Shown in pieces: positions 8,864 through 18,167 of a stretch of 61,126 nt of DNA (position 1 is the stretch's first letter; each line of letters begins with the position of its first letter). The notes below the pieces were generated by a model, which made no database searches, was not told the DNA's origin, and was given only the letters and a program-made list of their open reading frames with translations. The position numbers and the translations under genes were made by a program. Source of the DNA: Petrotoga sp. 9PW.55.5.1 (lineage in GTDB: Bacteria > Thermotogota > Thermotogae > Petrotogales > Petrotogaceae); the NCBI RefSeq assembly GCF_003265365.1, contig NZ_AUPM01000066.1:1-61126 (forward strand), given 5' to 3'.

Positions 8864-11002
8864 ATGATTATGGAAGCAAAAAATTATGAAAAGGAAATTG
8901 AAAAGATTTTACATAGCCGTTTAAGCAGAATAGAAAAAGAAAAAATAATTGAGGCATATGAATTGGCTCAAGAGGCTCATAGTGGTCAGTATAGAGATTC
9001 GGGTGAAGAATTTTTTGACCATCCCAAGAACGTTGGTTTGATTTTAACAGAGTTGAATATGGACGTAGATACTATCGTTGCAGGTTTATTACATGATGTC
9101 GTTGAAGATTGTGACTTTCCTTTAGAAAAGATAAGAGATAAATTTGGCGTAGATGTAGCAAATATTGTATCTGGAGTTACTAAGATTAGTAACCTAAAAC
9201 TAAACGAAAGATTAAACGAAAAGGATATGAAGTCTTTAGAAAAAGTCGAAACAGTTAGAAAAATGTTATTTGCAATGTCTGAAGATATAAGAGTTATAAT
9301 TGTCAAACTTGCCGATAGATTGCATAACATGAGAACGTTACAGTTTGTGGAAAGAAAAAAACAAATTGCGAAATCAGAAGAAACTTTGAAGATTTATGCA
9401 CCAATAGCTCATAGATTGGGTATTTATAAAATAAAAGAAGAGTTAGAAGATTTATCTTTTAAATACTTATATCCTGATAAATATAAAGAATTAAAAATAA
9501 AAATTGAAGAGAAACTGCAGAAAGGTAAAGAGCGGTTATATGAGTATGCAGAAATTATTCAAAGAGAATTAGGAAAGCAAAAAATCAAAGCAACAGTTGA
9601 GGGACGCTCAAAGCATTTATATAGTATATGGGATAAGATGATTAGGAAAGGAAGATCTTTAGACGAAATATATGATTATATTGCTTTAAGGATTATTACT
9701 GATGATCCAAGTAAGTGTTATGCTGCTTTAGGTATAATTCATTCTATCTGGTCTCCTATGCCTGGAAGGATTAAGGATTATATAGCTACACCCAAATTCA
9801 ATGGTTATAAATCACTTCATACAACTGTTATTACTCATAAGGGAGATCCTCTTGAGATACAGATACGTGATTGGAATATGCATGAAGAAGCTGAATATGG
9901 ATTAGCAGCCCATTGGGTTTATAAGCAAGGAGTTAGTTCGGAAAAATTAAAGTTCTTAAATGATTTGATGGAATTACACAAATATATTGCTCAAAGTGCT
10001 TTTGAACTAAAGGATATAGAAACTAGTTTGATATCTAAAGAGATATTTGTTTTTACTCCAAAAGGTGAGATTATACATTTACCAAAAGATGCAACACCTA
10101 TTGATTTTGCTTTTGCTATTCACACTGAAATAGGGATACATTTTTCCGGCGCTAAAGTAAATGGTAAGTTGGTTCCTATTTACTATACTTTAAAAACTGG
10201 AGATATTGTCGAAATCATGATTAATAGGAACTTTCAAGGCCCTAGCATCGATTGGTTAAAGTATGCGGAATCTCCTAAAACTAAGGCAAAGATAAGAAAG
10301 TATTATAGACAGAAAAATGAAGTAGAACTGATAGAAAGAGGAAAAGACAAATTTAGAGAACTTTCTAAAAAATCAAATATATCTATGGATGAAATGTTAG
10401 AAAAATTGAAAGAAATAGGATTCTACATTAAATACAACATAAAAAATGATGATGAATTTTATGTAAAATTGTCTTTGGAAGAGATAAGTATAAGTAGCAT
10501 AAGAAATATTTTTACTGAAACAAACAAAAATGAAGATAAATTACAGAAAGTCGAAAAAAGTTCGAATAACAGAAGAGATATATCTGTATTGATTGATGGA
10601 GAAGAAGGGGTGGAAAGTTATATTGCAAGATGTTGTACACCAGTTCCTGGGGATGAAATTATTGGTATTATAACGAAGAAAGGCATCGCTATTCACAGAA
10701 AAGATTGTAAAAATATCAAGGACCTAAATAAAGAAAAAATAGTTTCAGTTTCTTGGAGCGATAATCAGCAACAGAATTTTTCAACTGTTCTTATGATTGA
10801 TATTGAGAACAAGGATATTTTAAACAACGTTAGAAATGTTATTAACAACGAAGGAGGTCATATAGAAAAATTTGAAATGCAAAGTAGTGGTAGTTATCTA
10901 AATTTAAGAATATATCTTTCAGTTCATAATTTAAAACATTTAAGCATTGTTAGTAATAAATTAAAAAACTCAAAAGGGGTATTTTCAATTAGGAGGATAT
11001 AA
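8864..11002 (+). CDS. rel: Bifunctional (p)ppGpp synthetase/hydrolase (RelA/SpoT family)
   Basis: A long RSH alarmone enzyme (712 residues from the chosen start). In order: an HD hydrolase domain with the catalytic HDVVED motif, a RelA-type synthetase domain (RIKDYIATPKFNGYKSLHT), a TGS domain (VFTPKGEIIHLPKDATPIDFAFAIHT), a helical/zinc-finger-like region containing RCCTPVPGDEI, and a C-terminal ACT domain. Both catalytic sites look intact, so it should make and degrade (p)ppGpp. The frame is open from a TTG at 8831, but the ATG at 8864 has GAAGG 8 bases ahead while the TTG has none. dtd follows directly. Confidence 0.94.
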   Translation: MIMEAKNYEKEIEKILHSRLSRIEKEKIIEAYELAQEAHSGQYRDSGEEFFDHPKNVGLILTELNMDVDTIVAGLLHDVVEDCDFPLEKIRDKFGVDVANIVSGVTKISNLKLNERLNEKDMKSLEKVETVRKMLFAMSEDIRVIIVKLADRLHNMRTLQFVERKKQIAKSEETLKIYAPIAHRLGIYKIKEELEDLSFKYLYPDKYKELKIKIEEKLQKGKERLYEYAEIIQRELGKQKIKATVEGRSKHLYSIWDKMIRKGRSLDEIYDYIALRIITDDPSKCYAALGIIHSIWSPMPGRIKDYIATPKFNGYKSLHTTVITHKGDPLEIQIRDWNMHEEAEYGLAAHWVYKQGVSSEKLKFLNDLMELHKYIAQSAFELKDIETSLISKEIFVFTPKGEIIHLPKDATPIDFAFAIHTEIGIHFSGAKVNGKLVPIYYTLKTGDIVEIMINRNFQGPSIDWLKYAESPKTKAKIRKYYRQKNEVELIERGKDKFRELSKKSNISMDEMLEKLKEIGFYIKYNIKNDDEFYVKLSLEEISISSIRNIFTETNKNEDKLQKVEKSSNNRRDISVLIDGEEGVESYIARCCTPVPGDEIIGIITKKGIAIHRKDCKNIKDLNKEKIVSVSWSDNQQQNFSTVLMIDIENKDILNNVRNVINNEGGHIEKFEMQSSGSYLNLRIYLSVHNLKHLSIVSNKLKNSKGVFSIRRI

Positions 11003-11003
11003 G

Positions 11004-11456
11004 TTGAGAGCTGTAGTTCAAAGAGTTTTAGAAGCAAAAGTGGTAGTGAATGAAGAGGTGCATTCGAAGATAAATCATGGTTTGCTTGTTTTTATCGGTA
11101 TTTCAAGAAAAGATCAGAAAACTGATATTAGTTGGATGGCCGATAAAATTTTAAATTTAAGAATATTTGAAGATAACAAAGGAAAAATGAATAAATCGCT
11201 TTTGGATATAGATGGAGACATACTAATTGTTTCACAGTTTACATTATATGGAGACTGCCGTAAAGGTAGAAGGCCTTCTTTTACTGAGTCAGCACCATCA
11301 GAAGATGCTAATGTTCTATACGAAGAATTTATAAATTATATAGAAGAAAAATATTCTATAGTACCAAAGAAAGGTGTTTTTCATGCACATATGAAAGTTG
11401 ACCTAATCAATGATGGACCCGTAACTTTGTTATTAGATTCTTATAAAACTTTTTAA
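11004..11456 (+). CDS. dtd: D-aminoacyl-tRNA deacylase
   Basis: A 150-residue enzyme that hydrolyses D-amino acids from mischarged tRNAs. The family motifs SQFTLYGD (about 78-85) and the C-terminal GPVTLLLD, which carries the cross-subunit Gly-cisPro, are present. The start is TTG, 5 bases after AGGAGG inside the last codons of rel, so the two genes are one transcription unit, as in many Firmicutes and Thermotogota. Confidence 0.95.
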   Translation: MRAVVQRVLEAKVVVNEEVHSKINHGLLVFIGISRKDQKTDISWMADKILNLRIFEDNKGKMNKSLLDIDGDILIVSQFTLYGDCRKGRRPSFTESAPSEDANVLYEEFINYIEEKYSIVPKKGVFHAHMKVDLINDGPVTLLLDSYKTF

Positions 11457-11487
11457 GGAATACTAGAATAAGTTAGGAGGAATTTAT

Positions 11488-11685
11488 ATGAGGGAGCTAG
11501 AAGTAACTGTTTTTGTATATAAAGAAGAACCTTTTGATGCTCATATTTCAGCTGAAGGGGTAGAAGCCGGTGTAAACGAAAATAACGTGCATAAAATTTA
11601 TTTAGGATATGAAAAGCCCAATAAAGGTGTTGTAGTTAAATTTAAACTTCCTAATGGCGAGAAAAAGTATGTTAGAGGAGAATAG
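11488..11685 (+). CDS. Small protein of unknown function
   Basis: A 65-residue acidic protein that I do not recognise. It has a strong ribosome-binding site (TAGGAGGA, 8 bases before ATG) and normal codon use, which argues that it is real. The sequence alternates hydrophobic and charged residues, suggesting a small beta-sheet fold, and has no cysteine, membrane segment or signal. It is 31 bases after dtd and its end overlaps the end of the convergent HD-domain gene by 14 bases. Confidence 0.7.
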   Translation: MRELEVTVFVYKEEPFDAHISAEGVEAGVNENNVHKIYLGYEKPNKGVVVKFKLPNGEKKYVRGE

Positions 11686-12754
11686 TTGATTCTATTTCGC
11701 TTATAATTTGAGAAACATCAATTGGAGAAATCCTAAGGATTTCTCTTTTTATTGATGAAAAAGTATCTTTAAAGTAGCTGTTTTGGTTTCCTGTAGAAAT
11801 TTCTAAAGAACTTTCAACTAAAGCACCAATTAAATCTGCCGTTTTTACAAAACCCCCATAATTTTGATCAAAAGGATAATATATATATTTTTCATATTTT
11901 TGAATCTTTTTTGAGATAACATCTTTATCTATATACCATTCTTTTACGAAATCTTTTTCAACTTCTCCGATTATTTCTTCTAAGCCACTTACTTTTCTTT
12001 TGGTTGGACTTATTACGTCACCTGTAAAAGCTTCTGGTAAATCATGAAGGATAGAAGCAACCATAATTTCATAAATTGTATCTGAATCTAAATCTGATAA
12101 AAGAGCAAGAATATAGGAGGTTAAAAATACAAAAAAAGAGTGAGATGCTACAGAACTTTTTATGTTTCTGTGATTTTTGTTCCAACGTATCATAGTCACA
12201 AGTTTTATTGAAATTTCAAATAGATCTTTAGCGATTTTTTCTATCTCTTCTTTATTATCTATATTTATAGATTCGATTTTTTCTTGATTTCTTTTTTTAG
12301 GTTCATTGTAATACTCTGGGAACACGCGTTCATTAATGCTTGCTTCTTTTTGCGTTGCTAATAAGTTTATCATCTTGATTTTCTTCTCAGTTTCCTCATC
12401 AAAAGTGTATTGTATTAGTAGTTTTTTGCTTATATTTTTATCGATTTTAGATTTTAGTTCTTGGTAAGTTTTTTTTATTACCTCTTCCCATAGATCCTTG
12501 CCTTTTTCTTCAATTTTACTTTTTGTAGCAAGAGATATATCGGAGAGAATTATTTTTGGAATTGCCTCATAGATTTTGTTATGAAGTATTTTTATAAGTG
12601 TTTCTTTGGGTTCACTTGAGAATACAAAGAGTATAAGTAAAAGATTATTAAAAATATTATCAGATTCACTAAACCTTACTATGGCTGGATTATTATTCCA
12701 TCTATAAACAGTAAATAGATTAGAACTTTCCATTAAGAATTTTCCAATATTCAT
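11672..12754 (-). CDS. HD-domain phosphohydrolase (YfbR-like) with an unknown N-terminal half
   Basis: About 360 residues. The C-terminal half is a metal-dependent HD domain: HSFFVFLTSYILALL supplies the first His and HDLPEAFTGDVISPTKRK the HD pair, the pattern of YfbR-type 5'-deoxynucleotidases. The first 180 or so residues match nothing I know. The ATG at 12754 has GAAGG 8 bases ahead; a GTG at 12763 lies too close to it. The gene runs against its neighbours. Substrate is not predictable beyond a likely nucleotide. Confidence 0.75.
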   Translation of the reverse strand: MNIGKFLMESSNLFTVYRWNNNPAIVRFSESDNIFNNLLLILFVFSSEPKETLIKILHNKIYEAIPKIILSDISLATKSKIEEKGKDLWEEVIKKTYQELKSKIDKNISKKLLIQYTFDEETEKKIKMINLLATQKEASINERVFPEYYNEPKKRNQEKIESINIDNKEEIEKIAKDLFEISIKLVTMIRWNKNHRNIKSSVASHSFFVFLTSYILALLSDLDSDTIYEIMVASILHDLPEAFTGDVISPTKRKVSGLEEIIGEVEKDFVKEWYIDKDVISKKIQKYEKYIYYPFDQNYGGFVKTADLIGALVESSLEISTGNQNSYFKDTFSSIKREILRISPIDVSQIISEIESTILL

Positions 12755-12823
12755 TTCTTTCACCTTCTAAATAGTTATTTACCTAATTTTATCATATTAT
12801 TGCAGTTTGAAAGATATAAATAA

Positions 12824-12832
12824 TGGTATAAT
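12824..12832 (+). promoter_or_regulatory. Probable extended -10 promoter of dxr
   Basis: TGGTATAAT lies 37 bases upstream of the GTG start of dxr in the gap after the divergent HD gene, and is the same word seen ahead of rel at 8797. The -35 region (AGTTTG, 12804-12809) is poor. Confidence 0.4.
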
Positions 12833-12869
12833 TTTACTATATGATTATATAGTTGGAAGGAGATTTATT

Positions 12870-14027
12870 GTGAAAAGTGTTTTTATTAGTGGAATATCTG
12901 GTTCAATTGGAGAACAAACCTTAGAAGTTTTAAATAACGAATACTTCAAAAATAATTTTCATTTAATAGGAGGTTCCGTTTTTTCTAGCTGGGGTAAATT
13001 AAAAAAGATTATTGATAAGTATGATCTAAAAGCTGTTGCTGTTGTAGACGATTCAATTAGTATTCCAGAAACATATAATAATTGTAAGATTTTTAAAGGG
13101 CTAAAATCTGTTGAAAATAGTATAGAATATTGCAAACCTGATATTACTTTAGTAGCAACATCCGGATTTTCTGGAATTAAACATACTATTAAAGCTATAG
13201 AAGTTTCCAAAAGGGTTTGTTTGGCAAATAAAGAATCGGTTGTATGTGGTGGAAATTTCATTTTTAATTACGCCAAACAATATAACTGTCAGATTGTTCC
13301 AATAGATAGTGAGCATAGTGCAATATTTCAACTTTTGATGGGAGAAAAATCTACTCCAACAAAGATCATATTAACTGCTAGTGGAGGTTCTTTAAGAGAT
13401 CTACCTATTGAAGAGTTGGAAAATGTGTCAGTTCAAAGAGTGCTGAATCATCCAGTTTGGTCTATGGGAAAAAGAATCACGATCGATTCTGCTTCAATGG
13501 TTAATAAGGGTCTTGAACTTTTTGAAGCCTTTTATCTTTTTAACGTAAGAGATGTAGAAGTTGCAATTAACAGAACAAGTAGGATTCATTCAATGGTGCA
13601 ATTTTCAGATGGTGTAATAAAGATGCATTATGGAATTGCAAATATGAAGATACCTATCGCTTTTTCATTATCTTACCCTGAAAGGAAATATACTTATGGA
13701 TCTCCTGATTTGTTTTCTGATAAGATAGAGTTTTATAAAGTTGATTACGAAAGATACCCTGCATTACAACTCGCCTATAGTATTCTTGGAAACCCTGTCT
13801 TGCAGAACGCTTTTAATGCTGCGGATGAGGTTGCAGTTGAATATTTTTTGAAAGATAGTATAAAGTTTACAGACATATATAAAGTCTTAGAATATACAGT
13901 AAATCAGATGGCCACATTATCTTCACGAAATAAAATATTTGATTTTAAAGAAATAGATGATATACTTAAAATAGACAAAAATAGTAGGGAAATAGCTAAA
14001 AAATATATTATGGAGGTTATTAAATGA
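12870..14027 (+). CDS. dxr: 1-deoxy-D-xylulose 5-phosphate reductoisomerase
   Basis: A 385-residue NADPH enzyme making 2-C-methyl-D-erythritol 4-phosphate, the second step of the MEP isoprenoid pathway. The N-terminal nucleotide-binding loop GISGSIGEQTLEV, the metal/substrate motif PIDSEHSAIFQL and the flexible-loop SMGKRITIDSASMVNKGLE are all present. The frame is open from 12807, but GTG at 12870 follows GGAAGGAG and gives the normal N-terminus. It overlaps rseP by 4 bases, and ispG of the same pathway comes next but one. Confidence 0.96.
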   Translation: MKSVFISGISGSIGEQTLEVLNNEYFKNNFHLIGGSVFSSWGKLKKIIDKYDLKAVAVVDDSISIPETYNNCKIFKGLKSVENSIEYCKPDITLVATSGFSGIKHTIKAIEVSKRVCLANKESVVCGGNFIFNYAKQYNCQIVPIDSEHSAIFQLLMGEKSTPTKIILTASGGSLRDLPIEELENVSVQRVLNHPVWSMGKRITIDSASMVNKGLELFEAFYLFNVRDVEVAINRTSRIHSMVQFSDGVIKMHYGIANMKIPIAFSLSYPERKYTYGSPDLFSDKIEFYKVDYERYPALQLAYSILGNPVLQNAFNAADEVAVEYFLKDSIKFTDIYKVLEYTVNQMATLSSRNKIFDFKEIDDILKIDKNSREIAKKYIMEVIK

Positions 14028-15547
14028 CGGTTTTACTTTCAATAATTTGGTTCATAATTATCATTTCAGTTATAGTAGTTGTGCACGAATTCGGACATTT
14101 TATCTTTGCAAAAGCTTTCAAAACAAAGGTTGAAGAATTTTCTATAGGATTTGGTCCCGCATTATTTAAAATAAGCGGTAAAGAAACAACTTTTAGGTTC
14201 AATATTATTCCGCTTGGTGGATATGTTAGGCTTGCAGGCGAAGAAGGGATTGAGGAAGGATATAAAAACACTGATCCCAGCTTGTTTTATAACAAAAAGC
14301 CTTACCAGAAATTTTTGATTGCTTTTGCTGGACCATTATTTTCTTTTTTATTGGGATATTTTATTTTTGTTGGTATAGCTGGGGCTTATGGATTTCCAGA
14401 AGTTATAGTTGAAAGAGTTGGAAGAGATAGCGTTGCAGAGCAAGCTGGACTTCAACCTGGAGATTTAATAAAAAAAGTTAATGGTGATTATGTATTTAAT
14501 CCTGCCATTTTAGAAATGGAAATAATTTCTGGAAAACCTCTTGATCTTACTGTTATAAGAGATAACGAAGAGTTAAATGTCACATTGGTTCCAAAACTTA
14601 CCAACGATAGGGCGATTTTTATACTGGAAGATATAGAAAATACTCAAGAGTATGAAATAAAGTATCAACAAATATCTACCTTAAACGGTGAAGAGAATAT
14701 TTATCAAGTTATGTCAAGAATGACTGTCGGAGATCCTATAGAAATTGAATTTAAAGATGGAAGCATTTTAAAAGGAAGATTAAGCCAGTATACGTATTAT
14801 TCTCCTAACTATGAAACCGGTATCGTTTATTCAACTTTTTCTAACATTGTTCAAAAAGCTAATGGTATTTTCCAAAATGGCGATAAGATTGTTGAAATAA
14901 ATGGTGTTACAGTAAATAATGGGTCAGATCTGCAAAATGTGATTTATAGGATTCAATTGGAAAGTGATCAGATTATGTTCGCAACGTCAGATAAAGAAGT
15001 TATCAATGAGTATAAACCTTTTTACGGGAATTCATTGAACATTGTTGTAGAAAGAAATGTAGAACTTGTTGAAATTAATATAAGAGAAGAAGAATTTCTA
15101 AATTTTATAACTCAACCTGGTGTTTTAAAATCATCTTATGATAATTGGCATCCACGAGGTATTGAAGCTTTAACAGCACCCATTCAATGGGCGAATAATT
15201 TAATTTCTATGACTTTTAGATCATTTGGACAGTTATTCACAGGAAGATTGGGAGCTGATCAAATAGCAGGACCAGTAGGTGCAGCAACAATAATTGGACA
15301 GGCAGCAATGGTTGGATTTGATGCCATTTTGAATCTAACTGCATTAATAACTATTAGTTTGGGTGTTTTTAATTTGATACCAATCCCCGGATTGGACGGA
15401 GGAAGAATTGTATTTTCCATTTACGAAATGATTACTAGAAAAAGGGTAAGCCCAAAAGTTGAAGCTGTAATTAATACAATTGGATTTTTGTTTCTGATTT
15501 TTTTGATGATATTCGTTACTTATAATGATATAATGAGGCTCTTTTAA
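14024..15547 (+). CDS. rseP: RseP-type site-2 zinc protease
   Basis: An intramembrane metalloprotease of family M50 (507 residues). The HEFGH zinc site is at 21-25 in the first membrane helix and the second motif NLIPIPGLDGG is near the C-terminus. Two PDZ-like regions lie between them (around VAEQAGLQPGDLIKKVNG and FQNGDKIVEINGV). It is longer than most homologues (about 350-450 residues); the extra length is in and between the PDZ domains. It would cut membrane-anchored regulators. Its place between dxr and ispG is common in bacteria. Confidence 0.93.
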   Translation: MTVLLSIIWFIIIISVIVVVHEFGHFIFAKAFKTKVEEFSIGFGPALFKISGKETTFRFNIIPLGGYVRLAGEEGIEEGYKNTDPSLFYNKKPYQKFLIAFAGPLFSFLLGYFIFVGIAGAYGFPEVIVERVGRDSVAEQAGLQPGDLIKKVNGDYVFNPAILEMEIISGKPLDLTVIRDNEELNVTLVPKLTNDRAIFILEDIENTQEYEIKYQQISTLNGEENIYQVMSRMTVGDPIEIEFKDGSILKGRLSQYTYYSPNYETGIVYSTFSNIVQKANGIFQNGDKIVEINGVTVNNGSDLQNVIYRIQLESDQIMFATSDKEVINEYKPFYGNSLNIVVERNVELVEINIREEEFLNFITQPGVLKSSYDNWHPRGIEALTAPIQWANNLISMTFRSFGQLFTGRLGADQIAGPVGAATIIGQAAMVGFDAILNLTALITISLGVFNLIPIPGLDGGRIVFSIYEMITRKRVSPKVEAVINTIGFLFLIFLMIFVTYNDIMRLF

Positions 15548-15559
15548 AGAGGTGCAAAT

Positions 15560-16603
15560 ATGTTTTCGAAGAATGAGGTAACTGTTGGAAATATAAAGAT
15601 TGGTGGAGATCACCATATTGTTATTCAGAGTATGACTAACACTGATACTATAGATGTTCAAAAGACTGTTTCTCAAATAATAGAGTTAAAGCAAGCTGGA
15701 GCAGAGATTGTAAGAGTTTCTGTAAGAAAAAAACAAGATCTAGAACCTTTTGGTGAAATTGTTAAAAGAGTAGATGTTCCAATAGTCGCTGATATACATT
15801 TTGATTATAGATTAGCTGTTCAATCTATTAAGAATGGTGCATCAAAGGTTCGGATTAACCCTGGTAATATTGGTTCTGAAGAAAAAATCCGAGAAATAGT
15901 TAAAGTTGCTAAAGATTATAAGATTCCTATAAGAGTGGGGGCAAACTCTGGATCAATTGCAAAGGAATATCAAAATCTTCCAATTTATAAAGCATTAGCT
16001 GAAAGTGCTTTGAAAGAAGTTCGACTCCTTGAAAAAGAAGGGTTCTTTGATATAGTGGTTTCTGTTAAGTCTACCAATGCGAAAGAAAATTTTCTTGCAA
16101 ACCAATATATCTCACAAAGGATCCCATATCCTTTGCATATAGGCGTTACTGAGGCAGGAGTTTATGAAGATGCTATAATACTTTCTTCTGCTGGATTGGG
16201 ATCGCTACTTCTTAACGATATCGGAGATACAATAAGGGTTTCAGTAAGTGGTAATCCAGTGAAAGAAGTTCAAATAGCTAAAGATTTACTTATTTCTTTA
16301 GGTTTAAAAGAAGGAATAAAAATTATTGCTTGTCCAACATGTGCTCGAAGTGAAATTAATGTTGAAAGCTGGGCTTACCAGGTTAAAAACTGGATCAAAG
16401 AGAGAAATATTGTTAAAAACCTCAGTATAGCAGTTATGGGTTGTGTTGTTAATGGACCTGGAGAAGCAAGGCATTCAGATATTGCGATAGTTGGTACTAA
16501 AAATACTTCTGCTGCCATATTTTTAAAAGGGAAGTTATATGGAACTTATAAAAAAGAAGAAATCAAAGAAGTCCTTTCAGAACTCATTAATGATCTAAAT
16601 TAA
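15560..16603 (+). CDS. ispG: 4-hydroxy-3-methylbut-2-enyl diphosphate synthase
   Basis: A 347-residue iron-sulfur enzyme of the MEP pathway that reduces MEcPP to HMBPP. The N-terminal TIM barrel (VGNIKIGGDHHIVIQSMTNTDT at the start) is followed by the cluster domain with CPTCARSE and MGCVVNGPGEA, which supply three Cys and one Glu ligand for a [4Fe-4S] cluster. It begins 12 bases after rseP with AAAGAGGTG as ribosome-binding site. Confidence 0.97.
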   Translation: MFSKNEVTVGNIKIGGDHHIVIQSMTNTDTIDVQKTVSQIIELKQAGAEIVRVSVRKKQDLEPFGEIVKRVDVPIVADIHFDYRLAVQSIKNGASKVRINPGNIGSEEKIREIVKVAKDYKIPIRVGANSGSIAKEYQNLPIYKALAESALKEVRLLEKEGFFDIVVSVKSTNAKENFLANQYISQRIPYPLHIGVTEAGVYEDAIILSSAGLGSLLLNDIGDTIRVSVSGNPVKEVQIAKDLLISLGLKEGIKIIACPTCARSEINVESWAYQVKNWIKERNIVKNLSIAVMGCVVNGPGEARHSDIAIVGTKNTSAAIFLKGKLYGTYKKEEIKEVLSELINDLN

Positions 16604-16626
16604 ATAACTAATGGAGTGAACTGATT

Positions 16627-17097
16627 ATGGAAATAGACCCAATAAATAATAAAAAGGCTGAAAAAGAATTAAAAAAAAAGAAGATTAAAAAATCAAAAAT
16701 AAGTAATTCTACTGTTTCAGAAACCCAAGCAAAAGAAGGATTTTTTGATGTTTTACTAGATGCTGAAGCAAACATTTCTGAGAAAGAGCTTAAGTTGCTA
16801 ATAGACAATGTGTTAGAAGTCGGAAACAGATTTGTAAAATCTCCTACTTCTTCTAATTTGAAGGATTATAAAGGAGCAATCAAAAATTTTCTAAAAAGAT
16901 TAGAAAAGCATTGGTATATAATTAAAAATGATGTAGATTTTAGAAGTGCTACTCCTAAATTACATATGGTTGCACAGATAGTGGACCAAAAATTGAAAGA
17001 TTTAACAGATTTGATGTTGAAACGCGAGAAAAATACTCTAATGTATGCATCTAAAATAGAAGAAATAAATGGACTGATTTTAGATCTATATAAGTAA
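16627..17097 (+). CDS. yaaR: YaaR family protein (DUF327)
   Basis: A 156-residue, lysine-rich, helical protein of the DUF327/YaaR family, whose role is not established. The order YaaR, DNA polymerase III delta', PSP1/YaaT is the same as in Bacillus subtilis, which supports the call even though identity is modest. The first 35 residues are basic and low-complexity; the rest (about 45-156) is predicted helical. Confidence 0.75.
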   Translation: MEIDPINNKKAEKELKKKKIKKSKISNSTVSETQAKEGFFDVLLDAEANISEKELKLLIDNVLEVGNRFVKSPTSSNLKDYKGAIKNFLKRLEKHWYIIKNDVDFRSATPKLHMVAQIVDQKLKDLTDLMLKREKNTLMYASKIEEINGLILDLYK

Positions 17098-17120
17098 AAA
17101 AGTATGGGGAGTTCATTTTA

Positions 17121-18152
17121 ATGCAGACACATTTTTGTGATACAATTAATAAGATTAAGAATCAGATATTAAGCCTACCAGGGAGCTCAGTCTGCTTTGT
17201 TGCTGAAGACAATGAGTTCTTACAATATTTTATGAATCAATTCATAGAATCTAATCCCAATTTTAATGCTTTAGAAACACTTTTTGTAAAACCCGAAAGT
17301 GGAAATATTAAAATTGATCAAATCAGGGATATAGATGAATTTTTATTATATAAACCCAATTATGCCAAGTATAAACTAGTTGTTATAGAAAACGTTGATA
17401 AACTAAATAAAGAAGCTGCAAACGCTTCGCTCAAATTGATAGAAGAACCACCTGAATTTACCTATATATTCGCAACAACTACAAGATGGAATTATTTATT
17501 ACCTACTATAAAAAGTAGGTTTTTTAGAATAAATTTAAATGTTCCTTATTATTTATCTAATGAACTACAAGAAAAATATGCAGACAATTCGATATACTTA
17601 AAACTTTTTATTCATCAAGATTTGGGAACTTTACTATACTTATTAGACAATGAAACAGACCCAATAAGTGTTATAGATAAGATTAATGTAATACAGGAAA
17701 CAACGACTGAAGATATTGAAAAATTGATTAATAACCTAAAACTTTCTTTAGATTCAGCAGAAAACAGAATGATATTTACTGTTTCTTATTTTAAGTTATG
17801 GGATTTACTTTTAAAGATGGATGAAAGGAATTTCTTTTTTTCTATTAAAGAAATAAATAAGATTAAAAATGAGGTAGATACTTTAAATTTTCTAAAATTC
17901 ATAAGTACTTTGGGGAGTGTTTTTTTAAGAGATGCCATTGTTTCTATTATTTCTTCAAAATGGAGGTATTTTTGGAATAACTCTCTAGTATATACTTTTG
18001 GTTTCAATGAAAAGAATTTAAATGAGGAAGAAATAAAAGAAACCGTTCTATTTTTTGATAAAATAGCTACTTCTGGTATATCTAATTACAACTTTGAATT
18101 AGAGGTTATTACTCATTTTCTTAGAATTAGAAGGTGTTTTATTCGACATTAA
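17121..18152 (+). CDS. holB: DNA polymerase III delta' subunit, degenerate ATPase
   Basis: A 343-residue clamp-loader subunit. The best match is the stretch LVVIENVDKLNKEAANASLK followed by LIEEPPEFTYIFATT, which mirrors the delta' core. No P-loop is visible at the N-terminus (the equivalent reads SSVCFVAEDNEF), the zinc-binding cysteines are absent and the SRC motif reads SRFF. So it is a non-hydrolysing structural subunit, as delta' is in other bacteria. It lies between yaaR and yaaT as in Bacillus. Confidence 0.85.
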   Translation: MQTHFCDTINKIKNQILSLPGSSVCFVAEDNEFLQYFMNQFIESNPNFNALETLFVKPESGNIKIDQIRDIDEFLLYKPNYAKYKLVVIENVDKLNKEAANASLKLIEEPPEFTYIFATTTRWNYLLPTIKSRFFRINLNVPYYLSNELQEKYADNSIYLKLFIHQDLGTLLYLLDNETDPISVIDKINVIQETTTEDIEKLINNLKLSLDSAENRMIFTVSYFKLWDLLLKMDERNFFFSIKEINKIKNEVDTLNFLKFISTLGSVFLRDAIVSIISSKWRYFWNNSLVYTFGFNEKNLNEEEIKETVLFFDKIATSGISNYNFELEVITHFLRIRRCFIRH

Positions 18153-18167
18153 TGGGAGTGAGAAAAT

